From Actinomycetota bacterium (GTDB taxonomy: Bacteria; Actinomycetota; Actinomycetes; Nanopelagicales; Nanopelagicaceae): a DNA stretch of 64,000 nt. The DNA lies in NCBI GenBank assembly GCA_947449535.1, contig CANFRP010000003.1, positions 36,780-100,779 on the forward strand. The letters are read 5' to 3'. The notes beneath the pieces are model-generated. The model saw nothing but the letters and a program-made list of their open reading frames with translations. It did not search any database and had not been told where the DNA came from. Position 1 is the first letter of the stretch; each line of letters starts with the position of its first letter. This document shows positions 44,558 through 53,159 of the stretch, one piece after another. The position numbers and the translations under genes were made by a program.

Positions 44558-46350
44558 TAATTAACAGAGCTATAGAGCGCTGTGATTTCAGAGGCAAACT
44601 CTTGCGCTACCACATGGCGTTTGACTGACATCTTTGCGGTGAGGTGGCCACCTGCAATAGTGAAATCAACGGGCAAGATGGTGAATTTACGAATGGATTC
44701 CGCGCGGCTTACCGCTTTATTAGCATCGTCAATAGCAGTTTGAATCACTGAAATGAGAGTGGGGTCATTTGCCAGTTCTGAGACGCTTGCCCCTTCTTTC
44801 TTATTGGCAATTGCCCAGCCTTTGAGAGCATCTGGATCTATTGTCACAAGGGCGGCAATAAATGGCTGGTTATCGCCGACGACCATGCACTGACTAACAA
44901 GTGGATGTGATCGGACGCGATCTTCTAGGACTGCCGGTGCAACATTCTTTCCACCTGAGGTAACGATCAATTCCTTCTTGCGACCGACAATGCTCAAGAA
45001 GCCATTGTCATCGATTGCGCCGAGATCGCCCGAACGGAAGTAGCCATCTTCGGTGAAGACTTCGCGATTTGCTTGGTCGTTCTGCCAATAGCCGCTCATG
45101 ACAATTGCACCCTTGATGAGAACTTCGCCATCTTCTGCGATCTTTACCGTGGTGCCGGGTAGTGGTCGACCTACGGACCCAACTCGCTGAGCAGTTGTTA
45201 AATTAAGAGTTGCACCTGCAGTTGTTTCAGTGAGGCCGTAACCTTCAAGAATATTGATGCCGGCGCCACGATAAAAGTGGCCAAGGCGCGCACCCAGTGG
45301 TGCACCACCAGAGATTGCAGCTTCCACTTGACCGCCCATTGCATGACGAATCTTGGAATAAACCAATTTGTCGAAAATTCCATGTTTGATGCGAAGCGCT
45401 GGTGAGATTCGGCCACGATCTGACGCTTCACTATAAGCAATTGCGATATCTGCTGCCTTGCGGAAAATTTTTCCTTTACCAGCAGCATCGGCTTTTGCTT
45501 CCGCGCCGTTGTAAATCTTTTCAAAGATGCGAGGTACTGCGAGTACAAATGTAGGTTTGAAGGATGCTAGATCTTGTTGGAGCCGGGCAATGTCGCCGCA
45601 ATGTGCCATGTGAAGTCCGGCCGTAATCGCGCCGACTTGAACCATGCGACCAAAGACGTGAGCGATCGGCAAAAAGAGGAGAGTAGATCCGCCGGGCTTA
45701 AGAAAGAGATCACTTGCGCCTTGAACAACATTTCCACACTCGGAGAGGAAGTTGCCGTGCGTGAGAGATACACCTTTTGGTTTTCCGGTTGTTCCTGATG
45801 TGTAAATCAAAGTTGCGAGTGAATCTGGAGTAAGAGATGTTCGGCGATCATTTATTTGATCGTCGGAGATATTCTTTCCGCCATTTGTAAGATGCAAAAG
45901 TGCATCTTCGGTGATCGTCCAGATAGTTTTGCATTGTCCAGACATTGCTGGTTGAACAACATCTCGCAGTGCAGGGGTTTCAACAATGATCGCGACAGCA
46001 GATGAATCAGAGAGAATCCATTCCACCTGCTCTGTGCTGGAGGTTTCATAAATGGGGACAGTGACTGCGCCAGCAAACCAAATTGCAAAATCGAGAACAG
46101 TCCATTCATAACGAGTCTTTGCCATCAAAGCGACGCGATCGCCAGCGCCAATACCTGCTGCAATTAAACCTTTGGCAGCGCAACGAATCTCTTCCTCAAA
46201 TTCGCGGGCAGTTACTGGCTGCCATCCATCTCCCACCGGGCGAGAGACAACAACTCGCTCAGGTTCAAACCAAGCACGCTCAGCAATCAGGTTGGTGAGA
46301 TTTCCGGCAGTTGCGGGAGGGACAAGGGCGGGAACGCTGTAGAGATCCAT
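44557..46350 (-). CDS. fadD: Long-chain fatty-acid--CoA ligase
   Basis: Adenylate-forming enzyme of 597 residues that activates fatty acids to acyl-CoA, feeding FadAB or lipid synthesis. ATP-binding motif LIYTSGTTGKPKGVSLTHGN lies near 185, followed by EGYGLTETTAGATLN, RSGDLGAIDDNGFLSIVGR and the acyl-site KELIVTSGGKNVAP. It corresponds to FadD15 (Rv2187) beside PimB'. A TAGCGT -10 element lies 6 bases upstream of ATG 46350. It is the first gene of a two-gene operon with the LuxR-type gene. Confidence 0.94.
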   Translation of the reverse strand: MDLYSVPALVPPATAGNLTNLIAERAWFEPERVVVSRPVGDGWQPVTAREFEEEIRCAAKGLIAAGIGAGDRVALMAKTRYEWTVLDFAIWFAGAVTVPIYETSSTEQVEWILSDSSAVAIIVETPALRDVVQPAMSGQCKTIWTITEDALLHLTNGGKNISDDQINDRRTSLTPDSLATLIYTSGTTGKPKGVSLTHGNFLSECGNVVQGASDLFLKPGGSTLLFLPIAHVFGRMVQVGAITAGLHMAHCGDIARLQQDLASFKPTFVLAVPRIFEKIYNGAEAKADAAGKGKIFRKAADIAIAYSEASDRGRISPALRIKHGIFDKLVYSKIRHAMGGQVEAAISGGAPLGARLGHFYRGAGINILEGYGLTETTAGATLNLTTAQRVGSVGRPLPGTTVKIAEDGEVLIKGAIVMSGYWQNDQANREVFTEDGYFRSGDLGAIDDNGFLSIVGRKKELIVTSGGKNVAPAVLEDRVRSHPLVSQCMVVGDNQPFIAALVTIDPDALKGWAIANKKEGASVSELANDPTLISVIQTAIDDANKAVSRAESIRKFTILPVDFTIAGGHLTAKMSVKRHVVAQEFASEITALYSSVN

Positions 46351-46356
46351 GGCGCA

Positions 46357-46362
46357 ACGCTA
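46357..46362 (-). promoter_or_regulatory. -10 element of leaderless promoter for fadD (46350)
   Basis: TAGCGT on the minus strand lies 6 bases before ATG 46350. Confidence 0.5.
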
Positions 46363-46454
46363 GCCCTTAGGGGAGCGCATTTGCTAGTACTTGGGCTTGA
46401 TGGTCATGGTGGTTGCCAGAGGTTTTTAGATGATTCAAGGGGATATTAAACGGG

Positions 46455-46460
46455 TAATCT
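46455..46460 (+). promoter_or_regulatory. -10 element of leaderless promoter for SRPBCC gene (46467)
   Basis: TAATCT lies 6 bases before ATG 46467 with no ribosome site. Confidence 0.55.
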
Positions 46461-46466
46461 TGCGCC

Positions 46467-46904
46467 ATGTCTGATGCATCCAAAAAAACAGTAACTGTCG
46501 AAGCCTCTCTCTCAGAAGTCCGAGAGCTCCTCTTCAATCTCGAGGGATATCCCTCCTGGTCCACAGCGATCAAGTCTGCTTCGGTCGAAGAGCGAGATGG
46601 TGAAGGTCGCCCCATTAAGGTGAAGTCTTCGATTGATGCCGGTGTAATGAAAGATCGAGTCACTTTGGATTATGACTGGAGCGCAGCACCAGAGCACCTA
46701 TCGTTTTCATTGGATGATGCCGATCTCCTTACAGAAATGTCAGGCTCATTTACTACAAAAGATAATGGCGATGACACCACAGATGTCACTTACGAATTAA
46801 CGGTTGCACTATCTATGCCAGTCCCCGCCATGATGCTTCAGAAAGCGGAGATGGCAACCATTGAATTAGCGCTCTCTCAATTGAAGAAGACGCTCGAAGG
46901 ATAA
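46467..46904 (+). CDS. SRPBCC (polyketide cyclase/START-like) family protein
   Basis: A 145-residue helix-grip protein with the family entry EASLSEVRELLFNLEGYPSWSTAIKSA, a hydrophobic ligand cavity fold, and a closing amphipathic helix (MLQKAEMATIELALSQLKKTL). It resembles Rv2185c, which sits in the same fadD15-pimB region of mycobacteria. It is likely to bind a lipid or aromatic ligand. It precedes the glucokinase gene by 3 bases, so the two are co-transcribed. Confidence 0.85.
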   Translation: MSDASKKTVTVEASLSEVRELLFNLEGYPSWSTAIKSASVEERDGEGRPIKVKSSIDAGVMKDRVTLDYDWSAAPEHLSFSLDDADLLTEMSGSFTTKDNGDDTTDVTYELTVALSMPVPAMMLQKAEMATIELALSQLKKTLEG

Positions 46905-46907
46905 ATT

Positions 46908-47864
46908 TTGAGCACTTCAGAAAATTTAAGTATTGGAGTCGATGTAGGCGGCACAAAGGTGCTGGGTGGCGTTGTCGATGAAAACGGGAAAATTCTTTAT
47001 AGCTCACGACGTGATACCCCTAAAGAGGGAGGTTCTGCGCTAACTCAAACCATCGCCGATGTTGTCATTGAGTTGCATACAAAACACCCGGTTAAATCTG
47101 TCGGAATTTCTGCTGCGGGCTTTGTCTCCTCAGATCGTCAAACAATGTTGGCCACGCCAAATATTTCTGGTTGGAATGGGGTCAACCTCGATCAAGAACT
47201 TTCTGCCCTTACCGGGCTTGATGTTGATATTGAGAATGATGCGAATGCCGCTGCTTGGGGCGAAGCAAAATATGGTTCAGGACGTGGCGAAGACCATCTC
47301 ATGATGTTGACTATTGGCACTGGTATTGGCGGGGGAATTGTCGTCAATGGTGGTCTCTATCGTGGTGCTTTTGGAACTGCTGCAGAATTTGGCCACTTGC
47401 GCGTTCTGCCCGAAGGACATTTGTGTGGATGTGGTGCACGTGGCTGCTTTGAACAATATGCATCCGGAAATGCACTGATGCGCCATGCTCGTGAAGCGAT
47501 TAGCGCATCACCTGATATGGCATTTAATTTATTGGCTCGCGGTGATGGCACCGTAAATGGTTTGACCGGAAAACACATCACGGAAGCTGCTCGGGAAGAA
47601 GATCCGATTGCACTTGCCGCGTTTAATACCACCGGCCAATGGCTGGGCGCAGGGATCGCATCGCTCTGCGTTCTCCTGGATCCCGCCTGCGTAATTATTG
47701 GTGGCGGAGTCATCGATGCCGGAGAAATACTTTTGGCACCCACTCGCTCAGCAGTGGAACGTTATATGCCATTTTATGGAAAACATCCGATGCCACGAAT
47801 TATTGCGGCAGAGCTAGGAAATGATGCCGGACTTATCGGCGTTGCCGATCTTGCTCGTCGCTAA
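46908..47864 (+). CDS. glk: ROK-family glucokinase
   Basis: Phosphorylates glucose, committing it to central metabolism. The 318 residues show the ATP-binding GVDVGGTKVLGGVVDENG near 9-26, IENDANAAAWGEAKYG with the catalytic Asp, GTGIGGGIVVNGGLYRG, and the ROK zinc motif CGCGARGCFEQYASG. The start is TTG 46908 with AAGGAT upstream. There is no helix-turn-helix, so it is an enzyme and not a ROK repressor. Synteny matches Streptomyces GlkA. It overlaps the convergent esterase gene by 4 bases. Confidence 0.93.
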   Translation: MSTSENLSIGVDVGGTKVLGGVVDENGKILYSSRRDTPKEGGSALTQTIADVVIELHTKHPVKSVGISAAGFVSSDRQTMLATPNISGWNGVNLDQELSALTGLDVDIENDANAAAWGEAKYGSGRGEDHLMMLTIGTGIGGGIVVNGGLYRGAFGTAAEFGHLRVLPEGHLCGCGARGCFEQYASGNALMRHAREAISASPDMAFNLLARGDGTVNGLTGKHITEAAREEDPIALAAFNTTGQWLGAGIASLCVLLDPACVIIGGGVIDAGEILLAPTRSAVERYMPFYGKHPMPRIIAAELGNDAGLIGVADLARR

Positions 47865-48754
47865 TCCCGCTTAAAGAATTTTCTCCACCACGGGGCCGCT
47901 GAAACTACCGGCTCCATATCGAGTGTGGCGATTATTGATTCAAACTCTGCATTGATGAGATCCTGCTCATCGCTCACTTCTAACTCCCGAGAAATCTCAC
48001 CAGTGAGAACGTCATCGATAAAGCGGGCTGATTCTTCAAAGAGAAATTCAGCATCATAATCAAGGGCAACATTATGAAATGATTTCTCAAATATCACTTC
48101 CCGGATATCCATCGAAAAGACATTATCGATAATTGTTTCGCTACAGAGCGGGCTTACGACATGGTCGTTGAGTGAATAGGAAACCATGAGCGGAAGATCG
48201 ACAAGATAAAGATCCTCTTCTACTCGTCGCCATAGCTTTTGCAGTGAGGCAAGGGCGCGCAAAGGCAATCGCTCATAGCCATGTTTCGGCGGATTGGGCT
48301 TTGCCACATCGGAAGTACCTGCCTTGACCGATGGGATGATGCGGGAGAGAAGCGGCACTAGCCAAAATATTTTGCGTTCATCATAAATCGAGGGGTTGAC
48401 CAAGATAGTTCCAGAAATCTCACTTCCTCGAAGTTGGGAGAGATGCAGTGCTAGCGCGCCACCTGCAGAAAACCCTGCAACGAAAACTTGGTCACATTGG
48501 GATTTCAGTTTTACAAAAGAATCTTCGACACTTCGATACCAATCCTGCCAAGTGGTTGAGTTGAGATCACTCCATGTTGTTCCGTGCCCTGCGATTCGAG
48601 GCGCACTTACTGTGAAACCTTCGTTATGGAGAAAGTGTGCCCAGGGAGCGATGGATGCAGGTGATCCAGTAAAGCCGTGAAGGATTAAGACACCTGTGCG
48701 ATCGCCAGAAAGTTCTAAACTCTCCGAGTTGGGTATATCTCCTGCCTCATTCAC
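47861..48754 (-). CDS. Alpha/beta-hydrolase (carboxylesterase/lipase-like)
   Basis: A 297-residue cytosolic hydrolase. The oxyanion segment GVLILHGFTGSPASIAPWA lies near 20, the nucleophile elbow GFSAGGALALHLS near 95, the acid in YSLNDHVVSP, and the catalytic His in KSFHNVALDYD near 245. An extra acidic C-terminal 40 residues ends in WWRKFFKRD, possibly a membrane-binding tail. It resembles Est30-type carboxylesterases or monoacylglycerol lipases. The GTG start is weakly supported, with no clear ribosome site or -10. Confidence 0.85.
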   Translation of the reverse strand: MNEAGDIPNSESLELSGDRTGVLILHGFTGSPASIAPWAHFLHNEGFTVSAPRIAGHGTTWSDLNSTTWQDWYRSVEDSFVKLKSQCDQVFVAGFSAGGALALHLSQLRGSEISGTILVNPSIYDERKIFWLVPLLSRIIPSVKAGTSDVAKPNPPKHGYERLPLRALASLQKLWRRVEEDLYLVDLPLMVSYSLNDHVVSPLCSETIIDNVFSMDIREVIFEKSFHNVALDYDAEFLFEESARFIDDVLTGEISRELEVSDEQDLINAEFESIIATLDMEPVVSAAPWWRKFFKRD

Positions 48755-48833
48755 GCTCAGATGGTGTCATATGGGGGAGATAACCCCTAAATTATGACCC
48801 TAGGCATTTCGCGAGAGATAGAAGGAGGGTGTG

Positions 48834-49556
48834 ATGGTCTACCAGGCGTTGAAATCATTCTTGATCCCCATCCTGACACTGCTCTTTCGCCCGAAGGTCA
48901 CCGGACTTCGCAATGTCCCACAGAGCGGACCAGTCATCATCGCCTCCAATCACCTTTCCTTTAGTGATTCGATCTTCATGCCGCTTGTAGTGCCTCGCAA
49001 AGTGACCTTCTTGGCTAAGAGTGAATATTTCACCTCGCCTGGGATTAAAGGGTTTATTAAGAAGCTAACTTTTATTGCACTCGGACAAGTCCCCGTCGAT
49101 AGATCCGGTGGACGGCGTAGCGAACAAGCTCTACTCACAGGTCTCGATCTCTTGGCTTCAGGGGATTGCATTGGAATTTATCCAGAAGGTACCCGCTCGC
49201 CCGATGGACGCCTCTACAAAGGTCGCACAGGAATTGCGCGCCTTGCCATTGAATCTGGCGCAGCCATTGTTCCGGTTGCTATGTTTAACACGGCAGAAAT
49301 CCAACCTACCGGACAAGTTGTTCCCAATGTACGTCGGGTCGAGATGATCTTTGGAGAGCCGCTCTACTATGACGGTGATTCCAATGACCTGAAATTCTTA
49401 CGTACGGTGACTGATGAGATCATGGTAAAAATTCAAGAGCTCTCCAAGCAGGAGTATGTAGATATGTATGCCTCAGAAGCCAAGATCGAGATCATGGCTA
49501 AATTGCGCGAAGAGCGTAAAGCATCAGGTGATGGAGAGCGAAAGAAAAAGAAGTAG
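48834..49556 (+). CDS. plsC: 1-acyl-sn-glycerol-3-phosphate acyltransferase (second PlsC paralogue)
   Basis: PlsC-family acyltransferase with HX4D motif SNHLSFSDS (His40, Asp45), GQVPVDRSGG and YPEGTRSPDGRLYKGRTG near 117-134. I chose ATG 48834 (240 residues) over GTG 48831 because AAGGAGG lies 5 bases before the ATG. Like the paralogue at 1490, it ends in KKKK after a charged helix. It corresponds to Rv2182c, which lies near the PimB'/FadD15 cluster, so a role in PIM or phospholipid acylation is plausible. Confidence 0.9.
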   Translation: MVYQALKSFLIPILTLLFRPKVTGLRNVPQSGPVIIASNHLSFSDSIFMPLVVPRKVTFLAKSEYFTSPGIKGFIKKLTFIALGQVPVDRSGGRRSEQALLTGLDLLASGDCIGIYPEGTRSPDGRLYKGRTGIARLAIESGAAIVPVAMFNTAEIQPTGQVVPNVRRVEMIFGEPLYYDGDSNDLKFLRTVTDEIMVKIQELSKQEYVDMYASEAKIEIMAKLREERKASGDGERKKKK

Positions 49557-49561
49557 CGGTA

Positions 49562-50266
49562 CTACTCGTTACCCAGTAATTCGCGACGATTAGAAATATA
49601 ACGACACTGTTCGCAATTATCTTTGCTAGGCGGAACAGAATCCGATATGACTCCAATAAATTCATTTAATCGAGTCTGAAGCGCTTCTGGATTTCGTTCG
49701 ATCGGATACCACGAACACTTAAGCTCCATGCCGAAGTTACCGGAAGAAGCACCACGAATCTTTACTGGTGACCAAACGAGAAGTCCCAATGATGAAATCT
49801 TCTTGGGCTCTCCCTTTGCGGGATTTTCAAGAGCTAAGGCATATGCCTCGAGTTGAGGGGAGTAGAAGCCACTCTTATCGTTATCACGGGCTTGGAATTT
49901 GCAATCAATTACGCCATAGGTGCCATCAGGAAATTCCATCACCAAGTCATATTTGCCGCGGATAGCAAATTTTGTCTCCACGCCATCGACGATGATTGGC
50001 TTTGATTGCACGAAACCTGCGTGGCTATGGACTTTTCCTTCTGGCAGCGCCGGGTGCATATCTGCCGTGGTCTTTCCAATGTAGGAAAGTTCTTGCATAT
50101 CAGCTAGGTCAGCCACCAGTGGCATAAAGAGTGGAGCTTTTACTTGGTGGTTGTAATACAACCAGAGACAGCGGTGGCAGCCATCCCACGAGAAGGTGAG
50201 ATCGCTGGGGCTGATGAATTCGCGTGCACCAGCGGTAGTTGTTTGCATTTTCTTTTCGTAAGCCAT
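49562..50266 (-). CDS. Cas4/RecB-like PD-(D/E)XK nuclease family protein
   Basis: A 234-residue protein with the nuclease core RGKYDLVMEFPDGTYGVIDCKFQARD (split Asp and D-x-K) near 125-150. An N-terminal CHRC near 31-34 and a C-terminal CEQC near 220-223 could hold an iron-sulfur cluster as in Cas4 or AddB. SPQLEAYALAL supplies the usual QxxxY motif. No CRISPR array, Cas1 or helicase lies nearby, so it is a solitary housekeeping or repair-type nuclease, or a defence remnant. Start codon uncertain (ATG 50248 is an alternative). The 109 bases upstream show no clear promoter. Confidence 0.75.
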   Translation of the reverse strand: MAYEKKMQTTTAGAREFISPSDLTFSWDGCHRCLWLYYNHQVKAPLFMPLVADLADMQELSYIGKTTADMHPALPEGKVHSHAGFVQSKPIIVDGVETKFAIRGKYDLVMEFPDGTYGVIDCKFQARDNDKSGFYSPQLEAYALALENPAKGEPKKISSLGLLVWSPVKIRGASSGNFGMELKCSWYPIERNPEALQTRLNEFIGVISDSVPPSKDNCEQCRYISNRRELLGNE

Positions 50267-50375
50267 GTCAGACCACTTTCATGAGCGTTGCTTAGGCAAC
50301 CTATATTCGGAATTAACTAGATGGCCTAATTCTGCCTCGCCCTACTGACATTTACGTGGAAGGTAGATTGAAGAA

Positions 50376-51026
50376 CTAGCGGTGTCGCAGGGCGTTGACG
50401 ATGGTAAAGAGTCCCAGCAGGATCATGACGCTTCCGCCAATGCGGCGAAGAATGACCAGGCGCTTGATTTCTGTGGAGAGCCAGTTGCGAATCGTCCCAG
50501 CAAGTACGCCCCAGCTGCCATCAGAGAAGAAGGCGAGGAAGGAGAAGATTGCTCCCATAAAGATCAATTGTTGAGTGATATGTCCTTGTGGGCGATCGAC
50601 GAATGCCGGCAGGATCGCGGCGAAGAAGACCATTCCCTTGGGGTTTAATGCGCCAACCCAGAAGCCGTCATAGGCAGATTTCCATTTGCTCGGACGAATG
50701 TCACCTTGGTTAGTCATATCGCTTGCGTGAATCGAGCTGTGTTTGATTGCATCAATTCCCATATAGACCAGATAAAGCCCACCCAATATTTGAACAGTGA
50801 TGTAAGCAATCTTGGAATGCTGGATAACTGGTCCAAGGCCTAGCGCCACAGCAATCGACAATGCGAAGGCGCCGAGAACATTTCCAGCAACCGTCGCAAC
50901 AGCCGTGGCGCGACCCCACGCAATTGCCCGTGCGATGACAAAGAGAACGCTGGGACCAGGGGCCAAAATGATGATCATGGCCGCGACGACGTATTCCCAG
51001 ATGCGAGAGGGGATTACGAAGGTCAT
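50376..51026 (-). CDS. LysE/RhtB-family amino-acid exporter
   Basis: A 216-residue membrane protein with six hydrophobic segments. The family motif MIIILAPGPSVLFVIARAIAWG is near residue 16, with LGGLYLVYMGIDAIK and WVGALNPKGMVFFAAILPAF following. It exports amino acids or homoserine lactone-like molecules in characterised members, but the substrate is unknown here. A leaderless TATAGT lies 6 bases before ATG 51026, after the uraA terminator. Confidence 0.9.
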   Translation of the reverse strand: MTFVIPSRIWEYVVAAMIIILAPGPSVLFVIARAIAWGRATAVATVAGNVLGAFALSIAVALGLGPVIQHSKIAYITVQILGGLYLVYMGIDAIKHSSIHASDMTNQGDIRPSKWKSAYDGFWVGALNPKGMVFFAAILPAFVDRPQGHITQQLIFMGAIFSFLAFFSDGSWGVLAGTIRNWLSTEIKRLVILRRIGGSVMILLGLFTIVNALRHR

Positions 51027-51032
51027 GGTTTA

Positions 51033-51038
51033 ACTATA
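51033..51038 (-). promoter_or_regulatory. -10 element of leaderless promoter for LysE exporter (51026)
   Basis: TATAGT on the minus strand lies 6 bases before ATG 51026. Confidence 0.55.
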
Positions 51039-51047
51039 GAGAAATAG

Positions 51048-51082
51048 AAAAGCGGGCGAGGTGATTTACCCCGCCCGCTTTT
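51048..51082 (-). terminator. Terminator after uracil/xanthine permease gene
   Basis: An 11-bp perfect stem AAAAGCGGGCG / CGCCCGCTTTT with a 13-base loop. It lies just past the permease stop on the minus strand and supplies a TTTT end in that orientation. Confidence 0.85.
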
Positions 51083-51092
51083 CGAGTATTGA

Positions 51093-52355
51093 TTACTTAT
51101 TAGTTCCGGCCATCTTGGAGATCCAGGTAAGTAAGTGATATCCAACGAGGGTCAAAACGGTGGCGTTGATGATTCCCTCGAATACGTAGTTACCAGATTT
51201 CCAGGTGAGATTGATGATGCCCACAATTACCGCTGTAGAGGCGATAAATAGGTTGATCGGATTGCCGAAATCGACTTTGGATTCAATCCAAATTCGAGCT
51301 CCAAGAACTCCGATCATTCCATAGAGAACGATTCCGGCTCCACCTAGAACGCCGGAAGGAGTAGCTGCAAGGACTGCGCCAAGCTTTGGACTGAGCGAAA
51401 GGACGATCGCTCCAATCGCAGCCACAAGATAAGCAGCGGTTGAGTAGACCTTTGTTGCTGCCATAGTGCCGATATTTTCAGCATAGGTAGTTGTACCTGA
51501 TCCACCACCCGCACCGGCGAGCACGGTAGCAACACCGTCAGCGACCAATGCATCTCCGACGACATCATCGAGGTTGCGCCCAGTCATTGCCGCAACAGCT
51601 TTAACGTGACCCACGTTTTCCGCGATCAAGACAAGCACAACTGGGATGAAGAGAATTATCGCCGAGGTCTTAAATGCAGGTGAATGGAATTCAGGTGACC
51701 CAAACCATTTTGCTGCGGTAATCGCATCGCGATGCTTCTGATCGATATTTCCCATTCCCCATGCCGCGAGATATCCGACGACGAGACCCAGGACGATAGA
51801 GATTCGAGCGATGAAGCCCTTAAACAAAACAGCGAAGAGGGCGATTGCTCCAATTGTGATGAGTGCTGCCTTGCGGCCCGCATTGAAATTGTCGTTCGCT
51901 ACATGAGCGAGGTTAAATCCAATGACCATAACAATTGTTCCGGTAACAACCGGGGGCATCATCTTGTCGATCCATGACAATCCAATTGCCTTAACTACAA
52001 AGCCGACAATGGCGAGCAGGACGCCAGTGACGATTAAGCCACCGAGAGCGTTTGCCATTCCGTGCTCTTTATCCGATGTCATAGCCGCACCGATCGGAGC
52101 CAGGAAGGCAAACGATGAACCGAGGTAGGACGGCAACTTATTTCGAGTAATCAACAAGAAGAGGATCGTGCCAACTCCCGAGAAGAAGAGTGTGGTCGAG
52201 GCCGGGAAGCCAGTGATGGTTGGAACCAAGAATGTGGCACCAAACATGGCGGCGATATGTTGGAGGCCAGTGCCGATTGTGCGGGGCCAGGAGAGGCGTT
52301 CGTCAGGGGCGATGACTCCGCCCGAGGTATTTACTTTCCAGCTTAAGAGGCTCAT
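51093..52355 (-). CDS. NCS2 uracil-xanthine permease family protein
   Basis: A 420-residue nucleobase:cation symporter with about 12-14 hydrophobic segments. It resembles UraA: GTGLQHIAAMFGATFLVP near residue 26, the substrate-site region VLIAENVGHVKAVAAMTG near 233, and GVATVLAGAGGGSGTTTYAENIG. A GGAAGG ribosome site precedes the ATG. The roughly 180-base stretch upstream on this strand holds small GC-rich hairpins (for example ACTGG / CCAGT) but no riboswitch I can name. Uracil versus xanthine preference is uncertain. Confidence 0.9.
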   Translation of the reverse strand: MSLLSWKVNTSGGVIAPDERLSWPRTIGTGLQHIAAMFGATFLVPTITGFPASTTLFFSGVGTILFLLITRNKLPSYLGSSFAFLAPIGAAMTSDKEHGMANALGGLIVTGVLLAIVGFVVKAIGLSWIDKMMPPVVTGTIVMVIGFNLAHVANDNFNAGRKAALITIGAIALFAVLFKGFIARISIVLGLVVGYLAAWGMGNIDQKHRDAITAAKWFGSPEFHSPAFKTSAIILFIPVVLVLIAENVGHVKAVAAMTGRNLDDVVGDALVADGVATVLAGAGGGSGTTTYAENIGTMAATKVYSTAAYLVAAIGAIVLSLSPKLGAVLAATPSGVLGGAGIVLYGMIGVLGARIWIESKVDFGNPINLFIASTAVIVGIINLTWKSGNYVFEGIINATVLTLVGYHLLTWISKMAGTNK

Positions 52356-52541
52356 CTATGAGACCTTCCGGTAGGAGGGCTCGTGAGTGGCGCTGGGGGA
52401 GCACGAGTACTGGCAAGACCAGTCGAGATATAAGGGTAAAGGTGAGGTCGGCCACAATAAGGAGCAAATGCCCCGACACGCGAGGGGTCTTTAAAGGCGA
52501 GAAGTTGCCTCTGGGGCCAATATCGACTTGAATATCGCCAC

Positions 52542-52562
52542 GATATATCGAATCGATATATC
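52542..52562. promoter_or_regulatory. PadR-type operator, 21-bp palindrome
   Basis: Perfect 10-bp arms GATATATCGA / TCGATATATC around a single central A, 42 bases before the PadR gene. AATATCG half-sites also occur at about 52519 and 52531. The position suggests autoregulation of padR-ino1 and possibly control of the divergent permease. Confidence 0.75.
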
Positions 52563-52604
52563 ACCTGAGCATAAATTGGGCTCAGCAACCGAGAGGAGAA
52601 GACC

Positions 52605-53159
52605 ATGCGCACTACTCGTAGTGAAGCTCTGGAATTCGCACTACTCGGACTTCTCGACCAAGGAGCGCTCCACGGGTACGAGCTTCGCAAGCGTTTGATT
52701 GCGATCTACGGACCATTTAGAGCTCTCTCCTTTTCAGTGCTCTACCCCCAACTCCGACGCATGCTTGAGGCCGGAATCATCGAGGAATCAGAAGTTGAAC
52801 TCGTTGGCCGTGCATCAAAGAGCAAGCGCTCGCGAATTGTTTATGTACTGACATCTAAGGGCCGCGCCCGTTTTGATGAAATGACTCAAAGCGCCGGACC
52901 AGATTCATGGGATGACGAAAGTTTTGAAGTTCGCTTCGCTTTCTTCGGTCCAACTCCGCAAAAGAACCGCGTGGCCATTTTGGAAGGTCGACTTCGTCGC
53001 CTCTCCGAGAAAGCTGCAATCTTGCGCAACGAACTAGAGAAAGCACCAGCAGGAATCGATAAGTACTTAAGTGAATGGCGTCGTCATTCATTGGAATCTT
53101 CCGAGCGAGAGATCGTTTGGTTAGAAGAAATGCTAAATACCGAAAGGAAATCCTCGTGA
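52605..53159 (+). CDS. PadR-family transcriptional regulator
   Basis: A 184-residue winged-helix protein. The N-terminal PadR domain has [39 protein letters not shown] and [15 protein letters not shown], and a C-terminal dimerising helical region (Vir_C type) covers about 110-184. It overlaps ino1 by GTGA and has a large palindromic operator upstream. The pair equals mycobacterial Rv0047c-ino1, so it probably controls inositol synthesis. The inducer is unknown. Confidence 0.92.
   Translation: MRTTRSEALEFALLGLLDQGALHGYELRKRLIAIYGPFRALSFSVLYPQLRRMLEAGIIEESEVELVGRASKSKRSRIVYVLTSKGRARFDEMTQSAGPDSWDDESFEVRFAFFGPTPQKNRVAILEGRLRRLSEKAAILRNELEKAPAGIDKYLSEWRRHSLESSEREIVWLEEMLNTERKSS

Noticed and set aside
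49562-50266. Cas4 as evidence of a CRISPR system
   Set aside because: No repeat array, Cas1, Cas2 or effector gene is present anywhere in the window.
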